Source: SHAN690 sp041391765 (lineage in GTDB: Bacteria; Bacteroidota; Bacteroidia; Flavobacteriales_G; Salibacteraceae). From it: 64,000 nucleotides of DNA. Positions 26,560 through 34,543 of the stretch are shown here, piece after piece. The stretch spans positions 12,244 to 76,243 of the forward strand of contig JAWKNJ010000029.1 in NCBI GenBank assembly GCA_041391765.1, read 5' to 3'. Position 1 is the first letter of the stretch. Every line of letters starts with the position of its first letter. Under the pieces are notes generated by a model. It saw nothing but the letters and a program-made list of their open reading frames with translations, had not been told where the DNA came from and ran no database searches. The position numbers and the translations under genes were made by a program.

Positions 26560-27369
26560 TCAACTTTCTTTTAATTCAGCTTCCCCTACCCGATCAAGTT
26601 CTTTGGCCATTATTTCGGCTTCTTTTAAATAATCGCTCTGGGGAAATCGGTCGGCAAAAGTACTATAAGCTTTCTTAGCAGCCTCAATACGCTCAGATTT
26701 TTTCTCTTCAACACTGTTGATTGCCAAAAGATAAGACGCTTTCAGCCATAAAAACCACGTTTCTTCCTTGTATTCGCTGTTCGGAAATTTCGAATTGAAG
26801 TTCTTCAATGCAACGGTGGCCGCCTTATAACTTTCGCGCTTGTAGTAGAGCTTTGCGGTTTTGTATTCCTTCAATTCAATCTTAAAACGAAGCTCATCTA
26901 GCAATAAATTGCAGCTATCCATTCTAACACTTTCCGGATATTGAATCGCAAACAATTGAAAGGCTCTGATCGCTTTGAATGTATCCGACTGATCCAGCGA
27001 ATATTTTGGGGACATTTTATAGCTGCATAAAGCGGATAGAAACTGCGACTCTTCAGCATACATTGAACTTGGATAGTCTTTATGAAATTGCCCAAAGTGG
27101 TATCCAGCGCTGATATAGTCTTTGATTCCGTACTCGCATTTTGCCAAATAAAATGCGATGCGTTCCCCTTTATCGGATCCGCGATATAGTATGAAGAGTT
27201 CATCAAAGAGTGGCAATGCCTTTGCAAACTTCTCCTTCTTGAAATATTCAACAGCCATGTCATACTTGAATTGCATATCATCGCTGCGCAAAGCTTTTCT
27301 GTATTCTGAACACGAACCTCCTATGAGGACAACGAATACAACAACAAATAGGCGGAAAATCAATTTCAT
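26560..27369 (-). CDS. bamD: Outer-membrane assembly lipoprotein BamD
   Basis: 269 residues. Lipoprotein signal with lipobox VLIGGSC (Cys about residue 20), then tetratricopeptide-like repeats: KYDMAVEYFKKEKFAKALPLF, AYHFGQFHKDYPSSMYAEE, NFNSKFPNSEYKEET and FADRFPQSDYLKEAE. This is the five-TPR layout of BamD, an essential part of the BAM complex that inserts barrels in the outer membrane. First gene of the operon, with a -7 element nine bases upstream of the ATG. Confidence 0.92.
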   Translation of the reverse strand: MKLIFRLFVVVFVVLIGGSCSEYRKALRSDDMQFKYDMAVEYFKKEKFAKALPLFDELFILYRGSDKGERIAFYLAKCEYGIKDYISAGYHFGQFHKDYPSSMYAEESQFLSALCSYKMSPKYSLDQSDTFKAIRAFQLFAIQYPESVRMDSCNLLLDELRFKIELKEYKTAKLYYKRESYKAATVALKNFNSKFPNSEYKEETWFLWLKASYLLAINSVEEKKSERIEAAKKAYSTFADRFPQSDYLKEAEIMAKELDRVGEAELKES

Positions 27370-27377
27370 TGAGCGCG

Positions 27378-27385
27378 CAAATCTA
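27378..27385 (-). promoter_or_regulatory. -7 promoter element TAGATTTG of the bamD operon
   Basis: Exact TAnnTTTG match ending eight bases before the bamD start codon, implying a very short leader. It is divergent from the promoter of the oxoamine synthase gene. Confidence 0.6.
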
Positions 27386-27464
27386 ACGTCAATCCGTGTG
27401 ATTTAGTGTTAATAAATGCGTTAACAGCCAATCAGCAGTCAATTCCCTAAAAACGACTTAATGC

Positions 27465-27472
27465 TACATTTG
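27465..27472 (+). promoter_or_regulatory. -7 promoter element TACATTTG
   Basis: Exact TAnnTTTG match 26 bases upstream of the ATG of the alpha-oxoamine synthase gene. No evident -33 TTG. Confidence 0.55.
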
Positions 27473-27498
27473 CGCCATATTAAACTTACCTTAATCTT

Positions 27499-28743
27499 AT
27501 GAAGGACATTTTTGAAAAGATACGCGAGAACAAAGGCCCGCTTGGCCAGTATAGCAGCGTTGGACACGGATACTTCTTCTTCCCAAAGCTCGAAGGACCG
27601 ATCTCGAATCGCATGAAGTTTCGCGGAAAAGATGTGCTTGTTTGGAGCCTTAACAACTACCTCGGTTTGGCAAACCATCCCGAAGTGCGTGAGGCTGATA
27701 CGAAGGCCACTGAAGAATTTGGACTTGCTTACCCTATGGGAGCCAGAATGATGTCCGGTAATTCAAACTATCATGAACAGCTTGAAGCAGAGCTTTCATC
27801 CTTTGTTGGAAAGGAAGATACAATCCTCTTAAACTACGGTTATCAAGGCATGGCCTCTGCAATTGATGCCCTTACTGATAGACATGATGTGATTGTTTAT
27901 GATTCAGAATCACACGCTTGCATCATGGATGGAATGAGGATGCATGTTGGTCAGCGTTTTGTTTACCAGCATAATGACATGGAGAGCTTAAAAGTCCAAC
28001 TGGAAAGAGCTACGAAGCTTGTTGCTGGTACAACAGGTGGAATTATGGTTATTACCGAAGGAGTATTCGGGATGGCCGGTGATCAGGGAAAACTTAAAGA
28101 AATTGTCGATCTGAAGTCTCAATACAAATTCCGCTTATTTGTTGACGATGCTCATGGCATTGGAACTCTAGGAGCAACTGGAGCCGGTACAGGTGAAGAA
28201 CAAGGATGTATGGACGGTATCGATGTTTATTTCGGAACATTCGCGAAATCATTCGCATCAATAGGAGGATTCATTTCATCCGAAGAAAAGATCATCGAAT
28301 ACCTGCGTTACAATACACGCTCACAAATCTTCGCAAAGTCACTCCCAATGCCATTGGTAATTGGAGCTTTGAAGCGATTAGAGCTGATGAGAACTCGTCC
28401 TGAGTTGAAAGAGAATCTGTGGAGGGTTGTAAACATGCTTCAATCGAAGTTGCGCGATAATGGATTCAACCTTGGAAGAACCAATTCATGCGTTACTCCG
28501 GTATTCTTGAGCGGAGGTCCATTTGAAGCTGCGAACGTTATTCTAGACCTGAGGGAAAACCATGGAATTTTCTGTTCAATGGTTATTTACCCGGTAGTTC
28601 CCAAGGACACTATTATGCTCCGTGTTATTCCAACAGCTGTTCACACCGAAGAAGATGTGAACTACACCGTGGACATATTCAAGAAAGTCCAGCAGAAGCT
28701 GAAAGATGGGTTCTATGCGAAAGACAAAATCATGTACGCATAG
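27499..28743 (+). CDS. PLP-dependent alpha-oxoamine synthase (serine palmitoyltransferase / cysteate acyltransferase type)
   Basis: 414 residues. The fold and active site are those of the alpha-oxoamine synthases: NYLGLANHPE, SHACIMDG (substrate His), VDDAHGIGTLG (PLP-stacking His and Asp) and PLP lysine Lys250 in GTFAKSFASIGG. The family condenses an amino acid with an acyl-CoA or acyl-ACP. The N-terminal FPKLEGPISNRM and MGARMMSGNSNYHEQLE strongly resemble the flavobacterial members thought to start sphingolipid (serine) or sulfonolipid (cysteate) synthesis. The substrate cannot be told from sequence alone. Cytoplasmic; monocistronic, with a promoter element upstream and a terminator after. 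Confidence 0.85.
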   Translation: MKDIFEKIRENKGPLGQYSSVGHGYFFFPKLEGPISNRMKFRGKDVLVWSLNNYLGLANHPEVREADTKATEEFGLAYPMGARMMSGNSNYHEQLEAELSSFVGKEDTILLNYGYQGMASAIDALTDRHDVIVYDSESHACIMDGMRMHVGQRFVYQHNDMESLKVQLERATKLVAGTTGGIMVITEGVFGMAGDQGKLKEIVDLKSQYKFRLFVDDAHGIGTLGATGAGTGEEQGCMDGIDVYFGTFAKSFASIGGFISSEEKIIEYLRYNTRSQIFAKSLPMPLVIGALKRLELMRTRPELKENLWRVVNMLQSKLRDNGFNLGRTNSCVTPVFLSGGPFEAANVILDLRENHGIFCSMVIYPVVPKDTIMLRVIPTAVHTEEDVNYTVDIFKKVQQKLKDGFYAKDKIMYA

Positions 28744-28765
28744 TTAGCACCACAATATTTAGATC

Positions 28766-28793
28766 AAAAAAGGCTGCTGTTGCGGCCTTTTTT
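28766..28793 (+). terminator. Rho-independent terminator after the oxoamine synthase gene
   Basis: Six A, GGCTGC (28772-28777), TGTT loop, GCGGCC (28782-28787) and six T. Starts 22 bases after the stop. Confidence 0.85.
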
Positions 28794-28830
28794 GTGTTTG
28801 TTTGTATAAACACATAATTAGAAAATAAGA

Positions 28831-29688
28831 ATGAAAAGCTCGATACTTCTAACAGTTGCCGGAGTGTTTTTGGCAACTTCCATTTTCAGTCAAGATTTAC
28901 CAAAACCTAGCCCTCATGCTAAGGTTGAACAGCGCGTAGGACTAACCGATATCAGCGTTGAGTATTCACGTCCGAGTGTAAAGGGTCGTCAAATTTGGGG
29001 TGACCTTGTTCCATTTGATCAATTATGGCGAGCGGGAGCAAATAAGGCAACATTGTTCACAACTAGCACGGAAATAAAGATCAACGGAGAAATTCTACCT
29101 GCCGGAACATATTCGTTCTTCATTTTGCCTTCTGATCATTTAGGATGGGAGTTCATCTTCAATACCGAAACCGAATTATGGGGAACAGGTGAATACAACC
29201 AGGAAAAAGATCAACTGCGCATTATGGCAGAGACAGTTCCTGCAATGGAATTTAAGGAAGGTCTCGAATACAGTTTTGATCATATCAACGATGATGGTGC
29301 TGAGCTAATCATGGAATGGGAAATGATGAAGGCAATGGTTAGAATTGAAGTTGACGCTCACCAACAAGCGCTAACGAACATTAAAGCCGCAATAGATGAA
29401 AGTGACAAAGAAAATCTTTGGAAAGTCTACCGCAATGCCGCTGCTTATGCGAGAGACAAAGGCAACATGACCACTGACGGTCTGACTTGGATTCAGGAGT
29501 CAGTTAAACTTAAAGATAACTGGTATTCATATTGGGTCTATGCAGACCTTCTTGCTCAGAATAAAGATTACTCTGGAGCCATTGAAAAAGCTAAAAAAGC
29601 TATAAGCTTTGGAAAGGCCGATGACCCCAAATTCTCCTATGAAGAAAGAATCAATACTGACATCAATAAATGGAAAGCCAGCAAATAG
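28831..29688 (+). CDS. DUF2911 domain-containing secreted protein
   Basis: 285 residues. Signal peptide (SSILLTVAGVFLATSIFS), then the DUF2911 signature: PSPHAKVEQRVGLTDISV, YSRPSVKGRQIWGDLVPFDQLWR and AGANKATLFTTS, continuing to about 180. This domain is common in secreted Bacteroidota proteins and has no known function. The last 100 residues are helical with TPR-like pairs (NAAAYARDKGNMTTDGLTW, YADLLAQNKDYSGAIEKAKK). Monocistronic; ends at a bidirectional terminator. Confidence 0.9.
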   Translation: MKSSILLTVAGVFLATSIFSQDLPKPSPHAKVEQRVGLTDISVEYSRPSVKGRQIWGDLVPFDQLWRAGANKATLFTTSTEIKINGEILPAGTYSFFILPSDHLGWEFIFNTETELWGTGEYNQEKDQLRIMAETVPAMEFKEGLEYSFDHINDDGAELIMEWEMMKAMVRIEVDAHQQALTNIKAAIDESDKENLWKVYRNAAAYARDKGNMTTDGLTWIQESVKLKDNWYSYWVYADLLAQNKDYSGAIEKAKKAISFGKADDPKFSYEERINTDINKWKASK

Positions 29689-29705
29689 GACTAGATGATC
29701 TTTAG

Positions 29706-29740
29706 AAATAAAAAAGGCGCCCTTGGCGCCTTTTTTATTT
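29706..29740. terminator. Bidirectional terminator between the DUF2911 and FKBP genes
   Basis: Perfect palindrome: A-rich arm, GGCGCC (29716-29721), CTT, GGCGCC (29725-29730), T-rich arm. The A and T tracts are mirror images, so it can end both convergent transcripts. Confidence 0.9.
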
Positions 29741-29752
29741 CTACTTAGCGAT

Positions 29753-30532
29753 TCATTTATCGATTGAGATCAATTCCACTTCGAACACCAAAACCTCATT
29801 TGGACCAATAGCACCTCCGGCTCCACGCTCGCCATATCCAAGTTCACTGGGTATGTAGAATTTATACTTTGAACCAACCGGCATTAGTTGAACTCCCTCT
29901 GTCCAACCCTTAATCACTTGATTTAATCCGAATGAAGCAGGTTGTCCTCTTTGAACAGAACTATCGAATACCTCACCGTTACGCAGTGTGCCATGATAAT
30001 GAACGGTCACTTTACTCGTAGCCACGGGTTTTTCGCCTGTCCCGGCCTTTAACACTTCATATTGCAATCCACTTTCGGTGGTCACTACCCCTTTGCGCTT
30101 GCCGTTTTCGTTCAGCCATTTCTGACCTTCTTCTTTTGCCATTTGTGCTTTCATTGCCATTAAGTTTCCAATGTATGTATTCAAGAATTGCTGAGCTTCC
30201 TCAGCGGACATTTTTGGTTGCATGTTTTGGAGTGCGTCCAACAGTCCTTTGTTGAATGCTATAAAATCAACGGCCCCGATACCTTGCGTCTTAAAATTCT
30301 CGCCCAGTGATAGTCCGTAAGCATAGCTAAACTTGGTAACTTCATTACTCAAATCAAGATTGCTTCCATATAACGATTTGATGGCAGCCTGTTCTGATAA
30401 AAGCTGATCCATTTTGTTGCTCATTTCAGTCTGAGCTTTGAGCATTTCATCTTGCTTCTCCATAGTAGGTTTTTGAGCAAACACCACCGCAGACATTATA
30501 AGCGCAGCGGCTATTGTAACGTAGTTCTTCAT
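29753..30532 (-). CDS. FKBP-type peptidyl-prolyl isomerase, periplasmic
   Basis: 259 residues. Signal peptide (VTIAAALIMSAVVFA), an N-terminal helical dimerisation domain (about 45-145; SYAYGLSLGENFKTQG, LLDALQNMQPKMSAEE) like that of FkpA/Mip, and a C-terminal FKBP domain (150-259) with VHYHGTLRNGEVFDSS, FGLNQVIKGWTEGVQLM and YIPSELGYGERG. It catalyses cis-trans proline isomerisation and acts as a periplasmic chaperone. It starts three bases after the end of the DnaJ/TerB gene, so the two share a transcript. Confidence 0.92.
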   Translation of the reverse strand: MKNYVTIAAALIMSAVVFAQKPTMEKQDEMLKAQTEMSNKMDQLLSEQAAIKSLYGSNLDLSNEVTKFSYAYGLSLGENFKTQGIGAVDFIAFNKGLLDALQNMQPKMSAEEAQQFLNTYIGNLMAMKAQMAKEEGQKWLNENGKRKGVVTTESGLQYEVLKAGTGEKPVATSKVTVHYHGTLRNGEVFDSSVQRGQPASFGLNQVIKGWTEGVQLMPVGSKYKFYIPSELGYGERGAGGAIGPNEVLVFEVELISIDK

Positions 30533-30535
30533 TTG

Positions 30536-31015
30536 TTATCCTTTGTATAATTTTTCATAAGCTTCTTGAACCTTAAGGAACTTTTCTGCAGCTGAGGCTT
30601 TTACATCTTCACCAACATTTCCTAGTCGGTCAGGGTGATACTTCTTAGCCATTTTGCGATAAGCACTCTTTATTTCTTCTTGAGAAGCCGATTTATCGAT
30701 TTCTAAGATGCGATAATACCGATCATTATCCACATCGTACATAGCTGTCATCGATCTGAAATCAGCTGAATTCACATTCAGATAGCCAGCAATCCGGCTT
30801 AATATCTGCGCTTCACTCGGGTGAAAATGACCATCTGCCTTGGCAATTCCAAGAAGAAAGTGAACCAACTCAAGGCGTTGAGAGTGAGACATATGTCTGG
30901 TAATTTGGCGACAAACCGGAATTACGTTTATGTCCCGTTGGAGAACATCTCGCAGAACTTTCAATAATTCAGTCGCCTTGTCAGAACCAAATTGCTTAGT
31001 CAAAGGATTTGACAA
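30536..31015 (-). CDS. DnaJ-domain TerB/DjlA-like protein, 3' part of a frameshifted gene
   Basis: The intact frame gives 159 residues from TTG 31015. It contains most of a TerB-like domain (about 10-90; LVHFLLGIAKADGHFHPSEA) and a C-terminal J domain (about 100-159) with the HPD motif in AKKYHPDRLG, which stimulates DnaK ATPase activity. Flavobacterial relatives are about 240 residues, with a Gly-rich membrane segment and the first half of TerB in front. Those parts are present just upstream in other frames (see next entry), so this frame is a fragment of a longer gene rather than a short natural protein. Confidence 0.75.
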   Translation of the reverse strand: MSNPLTKQFGSDKATELLKVLRDVLQRDINVIPVCRQITRHMSHSQRLELVHFLLGIAKADGHFHPSEAQILSRIAGYLNVNSADFRSMTAMYDVDNDRYYRILEIDKSASQEEIKSAYRKMAKKYHPDRLGNVGEDVKASAAEKFLKVQEAYEKLYKG

Positions 31016-31272
31016 AATTCAATTCTGACTTCAAATCCCGCTGATCCGCCTTCATAACAGCCGCAGCCAATGCAAAAGACTCAATGCAAAATCCCCCGAA
31101 TTTGAGTCTCTTCGAATTGATCACTGGAAGATCTTCCACTTTGATCGGTCTCAACAGAGCCTTCAAGTGTTGCATTGTCCCATAAATATCCGAGTGAAAA
31201 TCCGACTAAAGCACCGATGGGTCACTCAAGCCCATCCTAATCCACCTCAACCCACTTACCGTATCGCCCCAT
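31016..31272 (-). pseudogene. Frameshifted 5' part of the DnaJ/TerB gene
   Basis: From ATG 31272 the minus strand reads MGRYGKWV, then in another frame GGLGWA, then in a third PIGALVGFSLGYLWDN, then again shifted GGFCIESFALAAAVMKADQ and LKSELNFVKSF, and finally the frame of the 3' part continues with TKQFGSDKATELL. Together these make the expected Gly-rich membrane anchor and TerB N-terminal half. At least four small indels are needed in 260 bases, one at a shortened G pair (GTTGAGG where GTTGGAGG is expected). Either a recent pseudogene or poor consensus. Confidence 0.75.
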
Positions 31273-31323
31273 GATTTGAATATCGCCAAAGATAATTCAA
31301 TAAAATTGCCTTAGTTATTCTCA

Positions 31324-31749
31324 ATGCCTCACACGTACAAGTTTAGTCCGCCAGCAATTCCTTCAGCAGGCGTTTATTATTTCCAAACAGACGCCCACAT
31401 TAAGTACGAAGTCCGCTTCGGAAGAAAACAGAATGACATCCTAAGTGTGAATCTTGTTTTCGGAGTATTGAATGATGAATTTGGGGGAGATGAATATGCG
31501 CTGGTAAACAAAGGTGAGTTTTACTCGGTCATGCAGACTATTGAGGCGATCATTCAGGACTTCTTTCTGAAAAACCCAAACGTTCATTCATTCGAATTTG
31601 CAGGTGAGCCATCCGATTCGAATGAAGACTCTGAACACATAACAAAACGCACTCGGGTTTACCTGCGATATGCTCGAAAAATATTCCTGCCAACGATGTG
31701 GAAAACGACCTTGAACGGAAACAAAGTTTTCATTGAAAGAAAGCGGTAA
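31324..31749 (+). CDS. Hypothetical cytoplasmic protein, 141 residues
   Basis: No signal peptide or membrane segment. A beta-rich first half (YEVRFGRKQNDILSVNLVFGV) and VNKGEFYSVMQTIEAIIQDFF, then NPNVHSFEFAGEPSDSNED and a basic end. The order of elements resembles the DUF6934-type proteins (FGD...NNGD...VF...G) but the match is loose, so no family is claimed. It lies between the broken DnaJ gene and tRNA-Ser. Confidence 0.65.
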   Translation: MPHTYKFSPPAIPSAGVYYFQTDAHIKYEVRFGRKQNDILSVNLVFGVLNDEFGGDEYALVNKGEFYSVMQTIEAIIQDFFLKNPNVHSFEFAGEPSDSNEDSEHITKRTRVYLRYARKIFLPTMWKTTLNGNKVFIERKR

Positions 31750-31777
31750 TAAACAAACTCTCATTTATCGATTCTTA

Positions 31778-31785
31778 TACTTTTG
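31778..31785 (+). promoter_or_regulatory. -7 promoter element TACTTTTG of the tRNA-Ser gene
   Basis: Exact TAnnTTTG match 25 bases before the first tRNA base. Confidence 0.6.
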
Positions 31786-31810
31786 CGCTTCGTTTGAAAA
31801 AACCACCATT

Positions 31811-31898
<88 letters not shown>

Positions 31899-31910
31899 AG
31901 ATCGAAAATC

Positions 31911-31935
31911 AATGGCCCGAAAGGGCCATTTTTGT
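31911..31935 (+). terminator. Terminator after tRNA-Ser
   Basis: ATGGCCC (31912-31918), GAAA loop, GGGCCAT (31923-31929), then TTTT. GAAA is a stable tetraloop. Confidence 0.85.
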
Positions 31936-32105
31936 TTGCGAGGTCTTCGAGTCTGAATAGACCAACTAGTGATTTAAACGAAAAAGTGTAAGCAAACAAA
32001 ACCAGCGCGAAGTGGTGATAGATTTAAGGTCTGAACCTCCCACGTCTGGGATCAAAAAATAATCACGCCTTGTGTGCGATTTTTTATTTCAACAACATTG
32101 AGCAA
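31936..32105. other. Intergenic stretch with no supported gene
   Basis: Between the tRNA terminator and the lipoprotein promoter I see no open frame of note, and no second tRNA. A weak hairpin near 32059-32090 (CGC/GCG before six T) could be a degraded terminator but does not pair well. Confidence 0.5.
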
Positions 32106-32133
32106 TTGTATTTAAATCAATCCCTTAGTTTTG
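32106..32133 (+). promoter_or_regulatory. Promoter TTG-N17-TAGTTTTG of the Cys-rich lipoprotein gene
   Basis: -33 TTG at 32106-32108 and -7 TAGTTTTG at 32126-32133, spacer 17, matching the flavobacterial consensus TTG-N17-23-TAnnTTTG. Twenty bases before the ATG at 32154. The clearest full promoter in the window. Confidence 0.75.
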
Positions 32134-32153
32134 AAAAAACTATTCTATCAATT

Positions 32154-32492
32154 ATGAAAACACCTCTTACTATCGTATTCAGCGCATTGGTGCTAATTTT
32201 TAGTTCCGCGTGCGAAAAATGCGCTGATTGTTCTTGCACCGGAAGCTATGTCTTCGATTTTGATGATGCCATTCCGACAGAAACTCAACAAACAATAGAG
32301 GAGGCATACATATCCAAATTTCCGGCTGACGATAGTGAAGAAATTTGTGGTAAAAAGAAGGATCTTGAGCTTGATACCGCTGCATATGTATTGAAGAGTG
32401 ACAGTGCATTTACAAGAACCTATAAATATGGTCAGGACATTAACTATACGGTGACCTTCAACTACCCGTGTAAGTGTGTAGAAAAGAAATAA
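32154..32492 (+). CDS. Small Cys-containing lipoprotein, unknown
   Basis: 112 residues from ATG 32154, chosen because it begins a clean lipoprotein signal (TIVFSALVLIFSSAC, lipobox SSAC) and follows a good promoter; the open frame to 32070 has no signal. The lipid Cys is followed at once by EKCADCSC, and there is CGKK in the middle and PCKC near the end, eight Cys in all. These could form disulfides or bind metal in the periplasm. No known family recognised. Ends at a strong terminator. Confidence 0.75.
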   Translation: MKTPLTIVFSALVLIFSSACEKCADCSCTGSYVFDFDDAIPTETQQTIEEAYISKFPADDSEEICGKKKDLELDTAAYVLKSDSAFTRTYKYGQDINYTVTFNYPCKCVEKK

Positions 32493-32504
32493 TTCAACCC
32501 ATTG

Positions 32505-32535
32505 AAAAAAAGCCCTCGCAATCGAGGGCTTTTTT
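32505..32535 (+). terminator. Terminator after the Cys-containing lipoprotein gene
   Basis: AGCCCTCG (32511-32518), CAAT loop, CGAGGGCT (32523-32530), flanked by an A-run and a T-run of six. Confidence 0.9.
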
Positions 32536-32600
32536 GTTTCCACACATCACGTCTATCACACCAATCATCCAATAGATTCGCTTCTCACAACATTCACAAA

Positions 32601-32619
32601 AACTGGCTTATGCCCAGTT
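32601..32619. repeat. Inverted repeat just upstream of the efflux operon promoter element
   Basis: AACTGG (32601-32606) and CCAGTT (32614-32619), perfect 6-bp arms, seven-base spacer, ending three bases before the -7 element. A repressor dimer bound here would cover the -33 to -7 spacer, so it is a candidate operator. Confidence 0.4.
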
Positions 32620-32621
32620 GC

Positions 32622-32629
32622 TAGATTTG
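32622..32629 (+). promoter_or_regulatory. -7 promoter element TAGATTTG of the efflux operon
   Basis: Exact TAnnTTTG match ending four bases before the GTG at 32634, so the mRNA would be almost leaderless. Confidence 0.55.
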
Positions 32630-32633
32630 TTGG

Positions 32634-33317
32634 GTGATTGAGCTATGCAATATCAATAAATACTACGCCACTGCGAACCATCAGCTTCACGTACTTAAGG
32701 ACATTAACTTAAGTATTGGAGCTGGTGAATTGGTCTCCATAATGGGATCTTCCGGTTCAGGAAAGTCAACACTTTTAAATATCCTGGGTATTCTGGATAC
32801 CTATGACAATGGTGAATATGTTTTGGATGGCACTCTGATAAAGTCATTATCCGAACCCAAGGCGGCTAAGTATCGCAATGAATTCATAGGCTTCATTTTT
32901 CAGTCTTTCCACCTATTGGGATATAAGAACGCCATGGAAAACGTAGCTCTTCCACTCTACTACAGAGGTGTAAATCGCAAGGAACGGAATAAACTAGCCC
33001 TTGAATACCTCGACAAAGTGGGGCTTAAAGATTGGGCCGAGCACATGCCCAGCCAGCTTTCTGGCGGTCAGCAACAACGCGTTTCTATTGCTCGCGCACT
33101 TATCTCAACACCAAAATTGATTCTTGCTGACGAACCGACCGGAGCTTTGGATTCTCATACCTCTCACAGCGTTATGGAACTTTTCCGAGAAGTCAACAAG
33201 CTAGGCATCACGGTGATCATCGTCACCCACGAGCAGGACATAGCAAATATGTGCGAACGTCAGATTACGCTGAAAGACGGTAAGATTTTAGAACCAACAG
33301 AAGTCGGTCATGTTTGA
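32634..33317 (+). CDS. ABC transporter ATP-binding protein, MacB/LolD type
   Basis: 227 residues from GTG 32634 (MIELCNINKYY). Walker A MGSSGSGKST (about 39-48), Q-loop FIFQSFHLLGY, signature LSGGQQQRVSIARAL, Walker B LILADEPTGALDS and the H-loop HEQD. Asp after GAL and the length are typical of the MacB/LolD family. It powers the two permeases that follow, which overlap or abut it: the next start lies eight bases before its stop. The operon, ATPase-permease-permease-adaptor, is a tripartite-type exporter of unknown substrate (MacAB-like: peptides, macrolides or lipoproteins). Confidence 0.92.
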   Translation: MIELCNINKYYATANHQLHVLKDINLSIGAGELVSIMGSSGSGKSTLLNILGILDTYDNGEYVLDGTLIKSLSEPKAAKYRNEFIGFIFQSFHLLGYKNAMENVALPLYYRGVNRKERNKLALEYLDKVGLKDWAEHMPSQLSGGQQQRVSIARALISTPKLILADEPTGALDSHTSHSVMELFREVNKLGITVIIVTHEQDIANMCERQITLKDGKILEPTEVGHV

Positions 33318-34542
33318 TCTGGATAAGTGGCAGGAAATATTCAGCACCATCAGCAAAAACAGGCTGAGAACATTCCTCACGGCTTTCAGCGTAGCGTGGG
33401 GTATCTTTATGCTCATCCTGCTTTTAGGAGCCGGTGAAGGACTTCAACACGGTACCGAAAACCAATTTAAAGGAGATGCACTTAATTCCTTGTGGGTAAT
33501 GCCGGGACGTACATCTCTTCCATTTGAAGGTTATCAGCCCAACCGAAACCTCGAGCTGAGCAATGAAGACTTCGATGATATCGAACAGCACATCTATGGC
33601 GTTGAGAACCTAAGCGCTCGCAAATACTTGAATGGCATCACAAATGTTTCCTATAAGAACAAGAGTGGGAGCTTTGGCGTCCTAGGCTGCCGTCCGCCAG
33701 AACAGGAAGCGGAACAGCTGACGATACTCGATGGCAGATTTATCAATGATTTGGACCTTGCGGAGTATCGCAAAGTCGCCTGCCTCGGACGCGATATGAA
33801 AATCGAATTGTTTGGGGAGGCAAACCCGATTGGCGAATACATCAACATTAATGGAATACCCTTCAAAGTGATCGGATATTATATGGATGACGGTGGCGAT
33901 AGGGATGTCAGAAGAACATGGATTCCACTTTCAACACACCAGCGGGTTTTTGGCGATCCGAATAAAATTGACCGAATGGCAATGACCACGGGCGATGCAT
34001 CGATTGAAGATGTGCATGCCATGGAAGATCATATTCGAGAACGATTGTCGGCTAGACTGCACTTTGATCCTAATGATGAAAAAGCAGTCTTCATTCGGAG
34101 TCGGGCAGAGTTCTACCAGAAGTTTGTAGAACTGTTTAACGGCATTCGCATTTTTATTTGGATTATCGGATGTGGAACCATATTGGCTGGTATTGTCGGT
34201 GTCAGCAACATCATGATGATCGTGGTGAAAGAACGGACAAAAGAAATCGGAATTCGCAAAGCTCTTGGAGCAACTTCACGAAGCATCATTTCGCTCATTA
34301 TGCAAGAGTCTATCTTCATTACAACGATTGCAGGATATATTGGGCTTACCGCTGGAGTATTGCTTCTCGAGTGGGCTGGAAGCTCTATTCAAGACAGCGA
34401 TTATTTCGTGAACCCTGAGGTAGACTTAGGTGTTGCCATTAGCGCCACCGTATTGCTGATTATTGCCGGAAGCGTTGCAGGATTCATACCTGCACTCAGA
34501 GCGGCCAAAATTCAACCGGTTGTTGCCTTAAGAGAAGACTAA
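33310..34542 (+). CDS. MacB-like ABC transporter permease (first of two)
   Basis: 410 residues with the MacB/FtsX layout: one TM helix near the N-terminus (FLTAFSVAWGIFMLILLLGAG), a periplasmic domain of about 240 residues (MacB_PCD) and three C-terminal helices (IFIWIIGCGTILAGIVGVSNIMM, with the coupling KERTKEIGIRKALGAT). It is homologous to the next gene (both begin MFD.D.WQEI), so the pair arose by duplication and likely forms a heterodimer. The following start is two bases after its stop. Confidence 0.92.
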   Translation: MFDLDKWQEIFSTISKNRLRTFLTAFSVAWGIFMLILLLGAGEGLQHGTENQFKGDALNSLWVMPGRTSLPFEGYQPNRNLELSNEDFDDIEQHIYGVENLSARKYLNGITNVSYKNKSGSFGVLGCRPPEQEAEQLTILDGRFINDLDLAEYRKVACLGRDMKIELFGEANPIGEYININGIPFKVIGYYMDDGGDRDVRRTWIPLSTHQRVFGDPNKIDRMAMTTGDASIEDVHAMEDHIRERLSARLHFDPNDEKAVFIRSRAEFYQKFVELFNGIRIFIWIIGCGTILAGIVGVSNIMMIVVKERTKEIGIRKALGATSRSIISLIMQESIFITTIAGYIGLTAGVLLLEWAGSSIQDSDYFVNPEVDLGVAISATVLLIIAGSVAGFIPALRAAKIQPVVALRED

Positions 34543-34543
34543 G

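Noticed and set aside
32059..32095. Second tRNA or terminator downstream of tRNA-Ser
   Set aside because: The stems do not pair well and no T-arm consensus is present.
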